This document shows, piece by piece, positions 20,842-32,729 of a DNA stretch of 64,000 bases (within the stretch, counting starts at the first letter, position 1; each line of letters begins with the position of its first letter). Below the pieces are notes generated by a model. The model had not been told where the DNA came from. It was given only the letters and a program-made list of their open reading frames with translations, and ran no database searches. Source of the stretch: Polytrichum commune (lineage: Eukaryota; Streptophyta; Polytrichopsida; Polytrichales; Polytrichaceae); assembly GCA_950295325.1 (NCBI GenBank), contig OX485803.1, positions 11,656,001-11,720,000 of the forward strand, in the 5' to 3' direction. A program made the position numbers and the translations under genes.

Positions 20842-22620
20842 TTAGATGGGTGACTGTATGTGTATAGTGCCTCGGATTCCTGCTGAGCAAGTGATGGGTG
20901 GTAGTGTTTCCCAACCTTGTTGAGATAAGAGTGGGAGAAGGACCACATATTTGTTTGGTTTGCAAACGGTGGCCTCTATTGGGAACCTTTCATTATAATA
21001 TGTAGATTCAAATATTTGTATTTTGAGGTTGGGGGTTTGGTGTAAAAGGGGGATGGACAAAGGGAGGTGCACCTATGACGCACAACATGCCCAACCTTAG
21101 TTTGGCATGGCATTGGGACCAGGGAAGGTAGCATGTGCATGGTAGGAGCCATGAGGGAATGGTGTTATCCGGTGTTTTATTGTTGATTTTCCCCGTCATT
21201 AATGAGTGTAAAATATCTTCATGTACAACTTTGTTATGTAGGTTGGTATGTAGGTTATTTATATGTTTGTTTTTACAACATGCTAAGAGGTGTAAACATT
21301 TATTGTTTTGGCGGGATGGGCATAGATTGCAGAGTAGGGATGTTTTGTTGGAGGATGTGTTTCCTACGGTAGTTACCTAAGTAGTGACCAAATCTAAATT
21401 TAAGGGTTTGTAGGATTTGCGTAGCGGTGATGCAAGGGGTGTCCCACTTTAGGTGGATGTCGGTGTTGGAGAGCCATTCATTGACATTTGGTATTGTGTT
21501 CTTACTCTGTGTAATATGTGTGCTTAGGTATTCATGTTCAATGTACCTTTTGAGGTTCTAGATCAAACAATCGTGTTGTGTTCACGTTAGGGGAATGGAG
21601 GGCAAGTATGGAATTTGGTGTCCGACGAGATGGTAGGCATACACATACACATTTGCAGATAGCCTACATACACTAATATACATTAGTTATTAGTGTGTTC
21701 CACAACTAGTAGCAATGCATATAATTCCACGCAAGGATGTTTTGGTATCTAGGTAGGTGCATGAAGATATTGGTTTGAAGTGGGCCATTGAAAACCCCAA
21801 CATTTGCGATGTTTCCATTACCTTCACCATCCAAAGGTGTGAACGAGCCATCCTTATAGTACGATTGTATATGGGGATATCTTAAGGGTAGAATATTTGT
21901 TGTGGAGTAGAGGAGGGGGGGGGTATAGGAGGTGAGGAATGTGTTGGGAGTTGTTGTAGACATGTGGTTATTTGCGAGGTATGAAGGTTATGGGATATGG
22001 AGGTGAAGAGAGATTCTTTGTTGTTGTAGTATGATGGGAGGGATGAAGACGTAGGGTCTTGCATGGTGAGGGGAGGAATGGTTAGTATAAGGGTAACATT
22101 GGTTTGTTTGAGTGAGTTGATATGGTGGTTGGACCAATTATCATGGATAATGATTATGACTATAGTGGAATTAAGTATGTTGTGGTCTACAAGTTTTGCC
22201 CATTTAAAGCTTTTGGGAAGGAGGTCTATGTTCATTATGTGGGCTAGTTTACCTGCCCATTGGATAGAGAAGGTGGGGCCCAATGAACTGAATATTATGT
22301 GTTGTTCGTGTGGGGAGTGGTATTGTGTGAGGTTTGTAAGGTATGTGAGGGGGCTCAAGAAGTAGCAACCTATGAGTTGGAAGGTTTGTATGAGTTTGTT
22401 GAGTATATGTGTTCATAAACCTATGAGTTGGAAGGTTTGTATGGTGGTTGCGTAGTGGCGTGATGCTAGGGGGTGTTTTTCTTGGTAGTGGAATTATATA
22501 GCAATTTATAAGAAGTAACATTTTGTGGTGAAGTCTTGGATAGGTGAGGGGGTGATATAGTTGGGGTTGGAAGGTATGATGAGTACCTTTCCCATAGCTA
22601 ACATAGTCTTTCAAGGGTAA
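20842..22620 (-). mobile_element. LINE relic with RNase H domain, C-terminal half
   Basis: On the minus strand, broken frames in order give a region with SIQWAGKLAHIMNID and NWSNHHIN, then the RNase H start YYKDGSFTPLDGEGNGNIAN with GVFNGPL and LPRYQNIL, and after further stops TPDNTIPSWLLPCTCYLP, CVIGAPPFVHPPF and a C-terminal FESTYYNERFP...LLSQQGWETLPPIT segment. D-G-S near 21870 is the RNase H opening Asp motif. The last segment, with its hydrophobic strands and spaced K/Y/GW residues, might be a restriction-like endonuclease remnant; that is a guess. A 52-bp tandem duplication (22367-22470) adds to the damage. No intact product is possible. Confidence 0.6.
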
Positions 22621-23209
22621 TGGAGGTCACAAAATTGTTGTCAATGTCATGTATTTGGGTTGATGTTGCGGTGATGTCTTTATATGGGTTGAATTCGCGA
22701 ATATGTAGGGTGAAGTCTATAGAAACTAGGGCAAACCAACCATCTATCCTCACACCCTCCCTTGCGTGTCATACCTCAAGAATGAAGAAGTAAAGAAGAA
22801 AAATAAAGGATTCTTGCCAAGTAAGAAGAAATATAGTCAAACCCTTGTAAGAGCTCTAATTTTCTTTTCAAATGCGCATAATGAGTTAAGTTATCTCTCA
22901 CTCCATTATAGAAGGATCCAAAAGTATAAGTAGGGAGAGAAGAACACAAAATTTATTACAAATACATGCAATCTTCATTTTACACAAGCTCTCTCTACAC
23001 ACTCATTCATAAGGCTTAACTTGGCAAGAATGCCAAGCTAAGGAGGAGGCTCTTCACTTAGGAGCATCTCTCCAACTTCTAAGATTCATCCATCCAAATC
23101 TAAATGAATGAAATCCCACGGATAAGGTGCAGCCGCCGACATACTAAAGAGAAAAATAATCTCTCCTTTATGTATATTATATACGGTAATACCTCAAATT
23201 AAAACCTCT
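22621..23209. other. Spacer between LINE relics
   Basis: No gene is recognised. The stretch is A-rich between 22740 and 22900. It may be the junction between the two LINE relics, which look like separate insertions because their coding families differ. Confidence 0.4.
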
Positions 23210-24560
23210 TCCTACACTCACGTTAGTTTGTATGTGGTATGAAGAGTCCATCCCCTAGGGAAATGCATTGCTATCCCCTGTCCCCTCCTGGCATGACGAT
23301 CCCTCTAAGTCTATCATTGGCCACCGTTTTTTTAATAATGTAGGTGAGCATTTCCCCAACAATCAGAAAAAAGCAAGGGGCCAATGGACACCCTTGCTTA
23401 GCTCCCCTCTTAATCTTAAAGTGCTTTAATGGACTACCATTGAGATGGACCACGGCCGATGCATTGTGGAAAAGAAGTTTAACCCATCCAATAATTTCCT
23501 CACTAATTCCATTGTCCATAGCATTAAAAAAAACCTACATGAAACTTTGTCATAGGCTTTAGAGAAGTCTAGTTTAAGGAAAAATTGATTGTTGCTTAGA
23601 GATCTTTGCCCAATGGAGGATTTCTTGAGTTAACACAATATTGTTGGGAATAAATCTCAAGGGTAAGAATGTTGTTTGTTCAAGGCTAACTACATCACTC
23701 AACATGGGGTTGGAGTTGGAGTTGCAAGGTTTTGGCCAAAGTATTGTGCATAATAGTGAGGAGGGTGGTTGGCCGCCAATGGTTAAGACTCTTGGTGTCC
23801 CCCTCCTTAGGTATTAGGTTAACCTATCTCATATGAGGATAACATTCATTGCCTCAGTAATTGTGATAGGGAAGCCTTCAAGAACCTCCTCCAATGTTGT
23901 GTCCAAGATGTCCATGTGTTTGTATAGGTCCTAGTAGCTAGAAGTCGAAGCAAACTCTTTGTAGATCTTCATTTTTTGTGGACCTCCAACCTAGGTCATC
24001 CCTAAGCTCAATGATAAATGCTTTGGAATTATTTTGTCTTGCAAACTTATAGAATTCCATTGAGCATCTATTTCCAAATTTTTTTCCCCAAATTTGATAG
24101 TTACTCTAAGCCTTTTTAGTTTCAGTTTCCTCTAATTCTCTTTTAAGTTTACCAGCCTCCCCTTGCTTATCCACGTTGTAGACATCATCGTGTAAGATGG
24201 TGGTTGCTACCTCTAGGTGGGCTCTAGTGTCTAGCTTTTTTTCTTGTACTCATTTGCCATATGTTTACTAGATTGTCTGAAATACTTAGAGACTTGCCTA
24301 AGTTTTTAAAAAGGAGGATATGTCTTTTGGTAGGCTAGCCTAGAGTTCCAGAAGCTTGTTTATGACTTCTCCCATTAAGTGAGCTGCATTCCATTTAAAT
24401 GGCTGCCATATTGGAGTCATGCCTTAGGGCCTCCCTTAAAATCCACCCCTCTTCCTCTTCTAACATTGGGTCAAAACATGTTCTTCCTTTGTTCCTTTTT
24501 TTTTGGCGTAGGTCTCCATCTCAACGCTCCATTTCAACCACTCAGATTTGTGGTGGCCTT
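23210..24560 (-). pseudogene. L1-type LINE reverse transcriptase fragment
   Basis: The minus-strand frame 23271-23519 reads EIIGWVKLLFHNASAVVHLN, then FKIKRGAKQGCPLAPCFFLI and VGEMLTYIIKK. These are the plant L1 reverse transcriptase blocks around motif B (RGxxQGCPLAP). Upstream (higher coordinates) decayed coding continues to about 24500, including a segment equivalent to LDFSKAYDKV near 23560. The F-A-D-D active site is not found in what remains. Stops and frameshifts are frequent. It encoded the polymerase for target-primed reverse transcription in L1 elements. Confidence 0.75.
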
Positions 24561-24753
24561 TCGCAGAACTATGAGATCCTCCTATCACAACCCTTGTAGA
24601 TCAAGATCTGGCTCACATTATGCGCCTCAAACACACTAGTTAGATTTGTTAAATGTGTATTCCTTTAGGTAGATCTCTCAATCCATTGCTACACTATGCA
24701 TTGCTTCGCAAGATCTGAATTTCAAACTATGCTAAGGCACACATCAATGTGCA

Positions 24754-25240
24754 TAGGGCCTACTGCAAAGGCTCTGCCTCTTTCACCAACGAGTCATGAC
24801 CTTTATTTCCCCTCAAGCAAGTTCACTTGACCCCATATACCCTCACTCTCATGTTAGCAGGGACATCATGTATCCCCTAAATTGAGCTTGGAATGTGGAA
24901 ACAATTTATACCACAGTGCACATGGAACTCGTGAGGGACTTGGGGGTCCTTTAACCCCCTCAATCAAGTTCATTTGATCCCATATACCCTCCCTCTCATG
25001 TCAACATGACATCACAGCCTCCAGCAAAGGCACTGCCACTTCCTCCGGCGAGCCATGACCTTTATCCCCCCTCAAGCAAGTTCATTTGTCCCCATATACC
25101 CTTGCTCTCATGTCAACATGGACATCATGTATTCCATGAACTGAGTTTGGAATGTGGAAACCACTCACATCATAATGGACATGGAACTCGTGAGGGACTT
25201 GGGGGTTCTCTTGGGATAAAGGAGATGTGCCTAAATCCGA
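24754..25240. repeat. Tandem repeat, ~259-bp unit, about two copies
   Basis: The landmarks CATGACCTTTAT, CCTCAAGCAAGTTCA, CCCATATACCCT, TGGAATGTGGAAAC and GGAACTCGTGAGGGACTTGG recur in the same order with a period of about 259 (24791 against 25050). A partial extra unit begins at 24955. No coding is seen. Confidence 0.85.
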
Positions 25241-25254
25241 CATATAAAAAAAAT

Positions 25255-25575
25255 TAGACACTTATATTTTAGTAGTATGTGATTAGGTGGGGATCTAAGA
25301 ATGGACACCAAAAAGACACATGTTTAAATGAGATTGAACTACGTGTTTGAATATACTAATCATTCTAGACTCAGTAGTCAACATAATTGGGGTGGGGGTT
25401 TGTATGACCACTTAAAGTGTTTGAGAATCTCCACTTTGAAAATGAACTAGATTCTCATATGAGTTCCAAACTTATGAGGCAAATGACTAAATCCATGATC
25501 ATTTGGATGTGCTAACCATTTAGTTCTAATCGCATGTTTTATAAATTCATATTAGGAGAAGTGGTCTAGTTGGGA
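25255..25575. repeat. Dispersed repeat R3, copy 1
   Basis: This is directly repeated at about 42235-42565. Shared blocks in order: GGTATGTGGTTGGG-type start, TTGAA...AATCTTCACTTTGAA, TCATATGAGYTCCAAA, and TGCTAACCAT with ACTAAT/TCTAAT and ATGTTT. Divergence is strong. It is an unclassified repeat. Confidence 0.55.
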
Positions 25576-27270
25576 AAAGTAACCATTTGAAACCCATCTA
25601 CTTTAATAACTGGCCGCTCAAGGAAATCTCTTGGTTTTCCTTTATTTCTCAAAATGACATAGTGAAAATCACCTTTATAAAAAATGAAGTAAATGACCTT
25701 TAAACACATGCAGGCAGTGTCTAACTTTCCAAATACCTTCAGGGTGGCGGTGACAATTGCTGCCACAATCTCCAACTCGTTATGAATTTCAAGCTTTTAG
25801 AGTGGCATTTAACACTACATGCACACTTAATGCTCCACAAACTTGTAGTATCTACCACTGTCCAAAGCTGTATACATGATAAGTTTTTGGTTTTGCAATT
25901 TGGAACATTCAATAAAAGACATTATTTCTGTTTATATTTGGGAGGGGAGGGATTCAATCTGGCAGGTTTTTCCCTTTTTTGGCAATGCCAATTTTGGTCG
26001 TGATTTATTTCGGTTGGTAACTTGGTTGAAGGACATGTTGGTGGAAATTGAGCCCTTGGTTAGATCTTGGTTGAATAAATAAAAAAACCACACTCTTATA
26101 ACCAATGTAAGTGACCCTCTTCTCGAGAAAGAGATTATAACAATTTGTGTAGCACACAACTTTTTGCATATTTTAATGTAATTTTTATAAGCCAAGTAAA
26201 ATAATTTCTATTCATGCAGTGTGTCTTCAAATTTCTAAAGGAACTAAGGTGGTTGCACTAATTTTATTTGTGGTCTATTACGGACACCTAAGTTTAAAGG
26301 TGTAGTGGACACAAAGGATATGTTAGTGCAATGTCACAAAGATTGAAAATCAAGTGAAGGTATGGCATGCCCTTTGTTCACACATGAAAAATTCACCTTG
26401 TAGCATGTCTTGGCATAAAAAAGTGAGTGAAGGTTTCAACATACTAGGTAAGGTCATGGATTTGTCAAAAAATAATTACACTTGATTAAACTATACATAG
26501 GACATTTGAAGCAAATGTAAGCTGTAGCATGTCACTTCTGGTCTCACATTCTCACAATCATGAGGTGTTGGACAAGATTGTAGTCAGTTTCTCAAGAAGC
26601 TGCACTTTAGGGTCAAAGCAAGATACCATGAATGATCCACCTATGAATTGGAAAGTGATTAATTGAGCAGTAAAAGAACATTTCGTTTGGAAAAATTTTT
26701 ATTACAATAGAAAAGATATTGTATTTGATATCTTTCAATCTGAAATAACTAATTTACCATTTTGTCATTTTAGTTTTAAGTTGAATAAGATGTGTGTGGC
26801 ATAAAAATGATGCACGGTACTTTGTCAAAAAATGAAAGTAGGTGGATAGTGGGGTGAAGGTACATAAAAATGTATCATTTCCACATGAAAACTCATGTGC
26901 CCTCAATAACATTATGAACTTCAAAATGATAAAAATTAAAAAAAGTTATGCATTGGAGGTACTTCTAGTATGGAAAAGTACATTCATATGTTAACACATC
27001 AATTACATATCGTTGAAACAACAACATCAATAGCAACAACACAATAACTATAAGCTTGGATGTTTATAAGTTTGATATTCTCCAACCATCATATTTGTGT
27101 AATGCGATCTAATGTACCAATGTTGATGGTTGGAATTGTAATACATGATTAAATCTACCTATACTTATATCCTAGTTTTCTTATACAAAGGAGATATTCC
27201 TGGCACACCTAATTTAATATTATTAAAATCCTTGACCAGTCCACATGTCACGTGAAAAGGATCAGTTTTC
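25576..27270. other. No recognised gene
   Basis: AT-rich DNA with only short chance frames. I saw no recognisable motif, tandem repeat or inverted repeat of note. Confidence 0.5.
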
Positions 27271-27358
27271 AACATTCCACAGCAACCTTTTAAGGTCATC
27301 ACAAAGAGTTCACATGTGTTGGCCTTCTGTCCCAAAAAAAAACAAACAAACATTCCAC
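27271..27358 (+). mobile_element. 5'-truncated LINE tail insertion with 10-bp target duplication
   Basis: A 68-bp insert (27281-27348) ends TTGGCCTTCTGTCCC plus an A-rich tail with C interruptions. It is flanked by AACATTCCAC on both sides (27271-27280 and 27349-27358). This is the product expected of target-primed reverse transcription that stopped almost at once. Confidence 0.85.
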
Positions 27359-28358
27359 GTGAAATACTTAAGGCGGCGTCATCAATTCATCTTAACGTGA
27401 ATAAAAAGCTCCAATTTCCAGATCACAAGACTGAAGTAAACAACTTCGAATGAGCTTTCCGGCTAAGAAAAGGCTGCTTGCTTCAAATTCTCAAAACTGC
27501 CCCTCAAACTAACAAAGGTTGACAGTTATAGAAATCCTCCATTCTTGCCTCATGTCGAGGAACAGATGGCAGAGTCGGAGCTCCAGGAATAAAACCTCCA
27601 TTTTTAAACCATGCTCCCTCCTTTGCAAACAAGGCTCATGACTACATAGCTAGATAGCGTCAGCGTCCATGGTCTGAAGTCCGTGTTTTCGGAACCAACT
27701 TTTAGGCTAAGCTGAAGTCAAGCGGGAGGGAGCAATAACGTTCTTAAACGAGAACAGCAGTGGAATCATCTCTCCTTCTCAGCCGTTACAACATTTGTTA
27801 TCTTCACTCCGACCATGTCATGCATCAAACCAAACTACGTCGCATCTTACAACACCACCACGTTACTCAAGTGGTACAAATATGTTATCGTGCACTCATC
27901 GAGCTCTCAGACATCATATTTCGACAGAACAGACCGAATCTATTTCTGTGAGCCAAGCGATTGCTGACGAAGATAAGCCAGGCCCAGAGACAACCAGGAA
28001 AGGCTTTCGCTTTATTGAAGGAACAAGGGTGATGCACTTATAAATCACCATTGCACCAAAGAATGATTATTCCGAACAGTCCGAGCACTGAGTTGACCTC
28101 ACAAGGAGTGTTCAGACTCTGCATATTCAATTCACAGTCGCCAGGTGCATTGTTGCACACTATCAACGTCCTAACCATAATTCAATCTTGATTACATACC
28201 ATACACGCGAGCGCCTCGATAATGCGTGAGCTTCGAAATTCACTCGACCTCGATCCTGCTGCGGTCGGCACCACATTCCGTTGCACGCAATTCCCAGAGA
28301 ATAAATCACCCAATCTTAGACACAGTGAAACAGTTTTGGCTTCAGACGTATAGTCCAT

Positions 28359-29138
28359 CTAGTGGCCGTATCCGCACATGCCCATGTTGCACTTCACGCC
28401 CTTAGGACATTTCTTCCCGCAAGCTCCGCAGTTCTCCCTGTCGCTCTTGTGGACAAACTTGCATTCTCCCTTGCAACACACGGATCCGAAGTGGCACCTC
28501 TTTCCCCACTTACCGCAGTTCTGGTTGGTGCTGCTCCTGCACTTGCCCTTGCAGCAGAAGCTGCCACTGCCGCACTTCTTTCCGCATTGCCCGCAGTTGT
28601 GGCTGTCGTTCTTCAAGTCGGAGCACCTTCCGTGGCAGCACGTCTGCCCCCCCTTGCCGCAGGACTTCTTGGACCCGCATTGGGGCTTGTGCACTGGGGG
28701 CTTGTGTACTGGAGGCTTGTGCACAGGGGGCTTGTGGCTCTTCACTTTCTTGCACTTGCCGCTCTTGCAGACGCTGTTCTTGGGGCAGCACTTGCCACAC
28801 CTGCCGCAGTGCTTGTTGTTGCTGCTCAGGTTCACGCACCAATGGTTGCAGCAACCGCCATTCTTGAACCACCGGTGGCACTTGCTGGCCGACTTGCAGG
28901 TCTTGGAGCTGCTCTTCGTCTCCGTCAACATGCGAGCGGAGCCGATCGTAGTCTCATCTCCAGTAACGTCGGGGACATCTGCAACCTCCGTCTCCTCCGC
29001 AGCTGCCTCGCTTGCGTAGAGCGATTCCGATCTCTCGTCAGCAAATGCCACAGGTACTGTCTCCTCGACTGCCAATGCAACCTGCAAGAAGAGCAGGGCA
29101 CTCAACAATGCCAGCACCAACACACCAGATTTCGCCAT
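28359..29138 (-). CDS. STIG1-like secreted cysteine-rich protein (left-arm copy)
   Basis: The gene is a single exon of 259 codons. Residues 1-23 form a classical signal peptide (MAKSGVLVLALLSALLFLQ then VALA), followed by an acidic, probably disordered spacer (about 24-75). The rest is cysteine-rich: a first module about residues 80-130 (CNHWCVNL, NKHCGRCGKCCP, SVCKSGKC), a short KPPVHKPPVHKPPVHKP proline-rich linker (about 137-152), then a second module to the end with HNCGQCGKKC, CCKGKC, CCKGECKF and ENCGACGKKCP. These motifs are those of the Stig1 family, secreted apoplastic peptides known in angiosperms from stigma and pollen-tube signalling. Usual members are near 130-160 residues with one Cys-rich domain, so this protein is long and two-module. 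A TATA-like sequence and the start region are shared with the right-arm copy, and the predicted proteins are identical. Its ligand role here is unknown. Confidence 0.88.
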   Translation of the reverse strand: MAKSGVLVLALLSALLFLQVALAVEETVPVAFADERSESLYASEAAAEETEVADVPDVTGDETTIGSARMLTETKSSSKTCKSASKCHRWFKNGGCCNHWCVNLSSNNKHCGRCGKCCPKNSVCKSGKCKKVKSHKPPVHKPPVHKPPVHKPQCGSKKSCGKGGQTCCHGRCSDLKNDSHNCGQCGKKCGSGSFCCKGKCRSSTNQNCGKWGKRCHFGSVCCKGECKFVHKSDRENCGACGKKCPKGVKCNMGMCGYGH

Positions 29139-29271
29139 AGTGTCCGACGAGGTGTCTGGACTGATGAACGCTGCAAGGAGTCTCAGTCTCTCAGCCGCTA
29201 CTGCATACGGCTGGATAAGCCTACCTGAGCGCCTGTTACACTGAGTGCTAAAGTTTGTGCAGTCGGGAGGG

Positions 29272-29279
29272 ATTATATG
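29272..29279 (-). promoter_or_regulatory. TATA-like element of the left STIG1 copy
   Basis: On the minus strand CATATAATCC lies about 135 bases before the ATG, followed by a leader of plausible length. The same element is kept at the same distance in the right arm. A TGACGT motif (bZIP-type) lies about 60 bases further upstream in both arms. Confidence 0.55.
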
Positions 29280-29716
29280 GCCTGGACCTGGGTCATCAGA
29301 TTTCGCTTGAAAGATGGAGGCTCTACCCTACGTCATTATTAATTTAGCCTCCCTTCGTGCATTGGCGCCTAGTCATTCCGCGCAGGCAGCTATAGGCAGC
29401 GTCCTTATAATCCCCCGCCTGTGACAATTGATATCATCCGCAACTTTGAGAGCTAGAAAGTAGGAACCCACGCCTAAATCTGGCCTTTGGGAATCGCTGT
29501 AAGGCCTGACCCTCGGCCTTTCTTTGCAAAACTCACCTACCCTCCCGAGCAGATTTACCTCGTGCGCAATGGCGAGTTCTTGCTGTCCGTCGAGGTCGGT
29601 ACCTGCTTTCGTCTGCTGAAGAATCAGACTGCGGCAACTTCGACCAAGATTAGTATTTCCATGATCGGTAGTGTATCATCTTCATTCAAATAGCGAGTGA
29701 TTCCATCGAATAAGTA

Positions 29717-30093
29717 CACTACACATGATATTTAGTGTCACCAATTCTAATTGTCTTGCTCGATACTAATTCTAAACCGCAGGGTAGTGTCGCCAACACT
29801 AAATGTTAATCCAACCTTATTTGTCATTCCTTGTAATTTTTGGGGGATTAGAGATTTTACAGTGTTGCAATTACAGTCACATACCAAATTATTTTTCATC
29901 CAAATTTCAATCATCCATGATAATATGTCATCACAAGTTTTGGACAAGAGAAAGTAGGGTTTTGGCCAATGGAGGAGCTCATCCATCATCCACAAGAATA
30001 TTTGTTCACTCATTCATAAGAAGTCTCATCCGCAAAAGTTACCATAGTGACATAAAATACCACATGACACTAAATATCATATTTAGCGCAGCA
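29717..30093. mobile_element. CACTA-like non-autonomous element, left-arm copy
   Basis: It starts CACTACACATGATATTTAGT and ends with a decayed GTGTAGTG-type terminus (GCGCAGCA). Perfect internal TGATATTTAGTGTCA inverted repeats lie near each end. CACTA ends are diagnostic of the EnSpm class. Related copies are at 34705-35052 (right arm), 49768-49949 (partial) and 51773-53672 (interrupted). There is no coding. Confidence 0.6.
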
Positions 30094-30364
30094 ATACGCC
30101 CCAACGGCACCCGGATCCCATTCAACCCCAACCGGGCAAGCGAGGAGAAGAACAAGTAAGTAAGGACCGGACGTCAATTACAAACTCAACAATCACACTG
30201 TAAAGAAGTGATTGGATGCAGCTTACCTATTTGACTTCTCTGGACCATCCCCAGTCGACGTAGACCAAGGAGTCTTTGAAGAAATGGCAGAAATAATACT
30301 GCGAGTAACAAATCGAGTAACAAAAACTAAATTCTACCTCACACAAGCATCGGAGGAAGGTCTA

Positions 30365-32729
30365 TGTCTCTGCTGCCAAAAATTTGCAGGTTGCCTATGC
30401 ACAGCCGTACAGGTCGCCCTAGGTTGAACGTAATTACCTTACACTTGACTGTCTCTACTTCACTGAGATTTAACTGTCTCTACTCTACTTCACGGATTGA
30501 CCAATGTAATGAAATTGATTTTAGAGGCCAGCCTGAAGCCAAAAGGATCATGGGGCTGAAAGTACATCAAGATGGTTTCAAACTAGCTAATTTCCTAGAG
30601 CAGTGGAATGCGATAGCTTGCATTGGACAAAGACTAATGTCAACTACATGATCTGATTGAAAGTAAGACTTGAGGCTCTAAAATACTACATTCTCAAATA
30701 GCGATAGAAACTTGTCTCTAATGGGGTTATATAGGGGACACTCCAACACAAAGTGCACCTCGCTTTCAAAGCATTATGGGAGCAAAAGTGGCATAATTTA
30801 TTATCTCTACAAGTAGGGACAGTCCACTACCGTCTAGATTCAATTTCAAGATCAAGTCTATGGTTTCAGGTCATCTAGTTTCTTCCCCAAGAGATGGAAA
30901 GAATTCCACTCTTTAGCAAGAAAAACATCCTTCATAAAATTTGGTCCATTTGTATACTAGTTATGCATGTGATTGTATGAATTTTCTACACAAACTTGTT
31001 TTAAATTCAATTTTGCACTCAACAAATGTTTGTCCATTTATATACTAGTTATGTGTAATGTTTAAGAAAGATTCTACTCTATACTTGGTGCATATAGTAC
31101 TTGATAACCTTGCCTAAAACGCTAGGTAATGGATGTCCTCAATTTAAATCTCGCTCCTTGTTGTCACATTTCCCTCCCATCTATACAAGTTTAGCCCTAC
31201 TTGTTGCCGGATCATGTGGAGGAAAATTAGTAGAATTACCTCGGCACATTTATTTTTATTACATGTTACTCTTTTCTCTCGGCAAGTTAACCTCATGATT
31301 GAGGCGTCGGTTAGGATTTAGGAAGAAGAAGTGCAAAGACTTTGAGTAGGCTTGTAGAACCTAGGGAACTGAAGTTGAGTTGGTGTGCGAAGAAAATCAC
31401 CATGCATTGCAATAGAAAATCACATGTAGGTCAAGCAATGTAGCATGTTGGAGATGTGAGGTGTGTGCCAAACTTCATTTTGATATTGTTTCTCCTCCTT
31501 TCCTACATAATCATGGGCTTGAATTGTTTCAACTTTGTGAAATAAGAGGTTGGGAATTTCACTTAGGTGGGTTATTGAGAGTGGACAAACTTCAAGTATA
31601 AGAAGGCGTGGGGTGGTGGGAGCCTAGATATTGGTGTAGAGGCCACTTGTTGTTACATCTCTCTGAAAGTTGAGGTGGTTGTCGTTCTTTGTGTCTATCT
31701 TCATGGTCTCATGGTCATGTTTTGGTGCAATTTGATGTCAAGATGCTTCAGGTTGTGCACATAATGCCATGAAGCTTTAACAACTTCCATTTGGTTTTGA
31801 AACTATTGAAATGGTTGCCTTCAAATTATAGTGATTGTAGTGATGCATCTTGATGCCACCGCATGGGTTTATGAAAGCATCCAATCATTATGTTTGACAT
31901 TTTGTGTTGCACTTGCGAATATATACTTTGTTGCCAAAAGGGTAAGTGAAGTTGGGCGCCGTAACTCAACTCAAAGTCTTGGGATGTGAATTGTGTGTCA
32001 TAAACTTTGTCTTCATGCTCTTGAATTCATAAAAACATCTATCAACTTTTGTGGATGAAATGGTTCATCAAGCATGCATGCGACAATTGATAACCCAAAG
32101 CCTTGAATGGTGCGAACTGGGCCATTGATCCGAGGGCATTCAAATATTTCCGTTGGGAGACTGCACTATGGTGGAACGCATGTTGAGAATTGTGTAATCT
32201 TGATTTGAAGATAAAGAATCTACTAGAATTCGTTGAAAAATCTCCAAGACTTTGAAATAAATCATGCCACATTGTTTAGATGGCTTTCGACCGGGAATAC
32301 AGCTCCGCCTCATAACAATTGAAATACTGGTCGGATCATCAAGCCTGAAGAAGATTCTAGCTCAATTATGATCTAAACATGGTGTCAATGCTGTTTAAAT
32401 CGGCACTAGCAGCTACCACAGCGTTCAAGGGATTGCAAACTAAACGAATTTCCAGATTCAGCTGAAGGCTATGCCTAAAAAGTCTGAGGACAAGGCCAGT
32501 GTCCAGTCTTATCGAAAACTACGAAAATACAGCACTGATTCTCGACATCGGGGACTAAAAGATAATTTCGCCACTGGCATTATTGAGTCGGCAGCTCCAA
32601 CCCTGGTTGCTTAGAGATTCAAGCAAAGTGTTTACCCCGTTCTTCCAGATCCGTACCTCGCCACCCACATTGCTGCACTAATATGTGAAACTGCAGTTGT
32701 TCCGCATGATTTAGAAGCAATTATTCATG
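30365..32729. other. Spacer of the STIG1 inverted repeat, outer part
   Basis: No intact gene. It holds repeat R4 (30540-30860), a short tandem pair around GTCCATTTRTATACTAGTTATG (30945-31055) and otherwise unremarkable AT-rich sequence to 32280. From 32280 to 32730 the G+C rises and the segment may once have been coding, but no family is recognised. Confidence 0.5.
30540..30860 (-). repeat. Dispersed repeat R4, copy 1 (possible LINE zinc-binding tail)
   Basis: Matches 41760-42060 directly (shared: TACATCAAGATGGT, CTAATTTCCTAGAG, CATGATCTGATTGAA/GGTCTGATTGGAA, GGGACACTCCAACACAAA). Read on the minus strand it gives FVLECPLYNPI, like the H-x-L-x-x-C-P-x-Y block that ends LINE-type polyproteins. 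It is decayed. Confidence 0.5.

Larger units (their letters stand above)
27521..30364. repeat. Left arm of the large STIG1 inverted repeat
   Basis: The arm matches 34434-37447 in reverse complement, with similarity ending at GACAGTTATAG on the outside and AAGGTCTA on the inside. Approximately 27640-29207 shows no difference that I could find against the right arm. The inner part (29207-30364) carries many substitutions and indels. The arm contains one STIG1-like gene, a CACTA-like repeat and, at its outer end, repeat R2. Confidence 0.92.

Noticed and set aside
22063-22365. 100-codon plus-strand frame
   Set aside because: Opposite to the LINE relic, which has better motif support on the minus strand.
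28362-29228. 288-codon plus-strand open frame opposite the left STIG1 gene (and 213-codon frame)
   Set aside because: It is the mirror of a well-supported gene; composition explains the open frame and no family motif is present.
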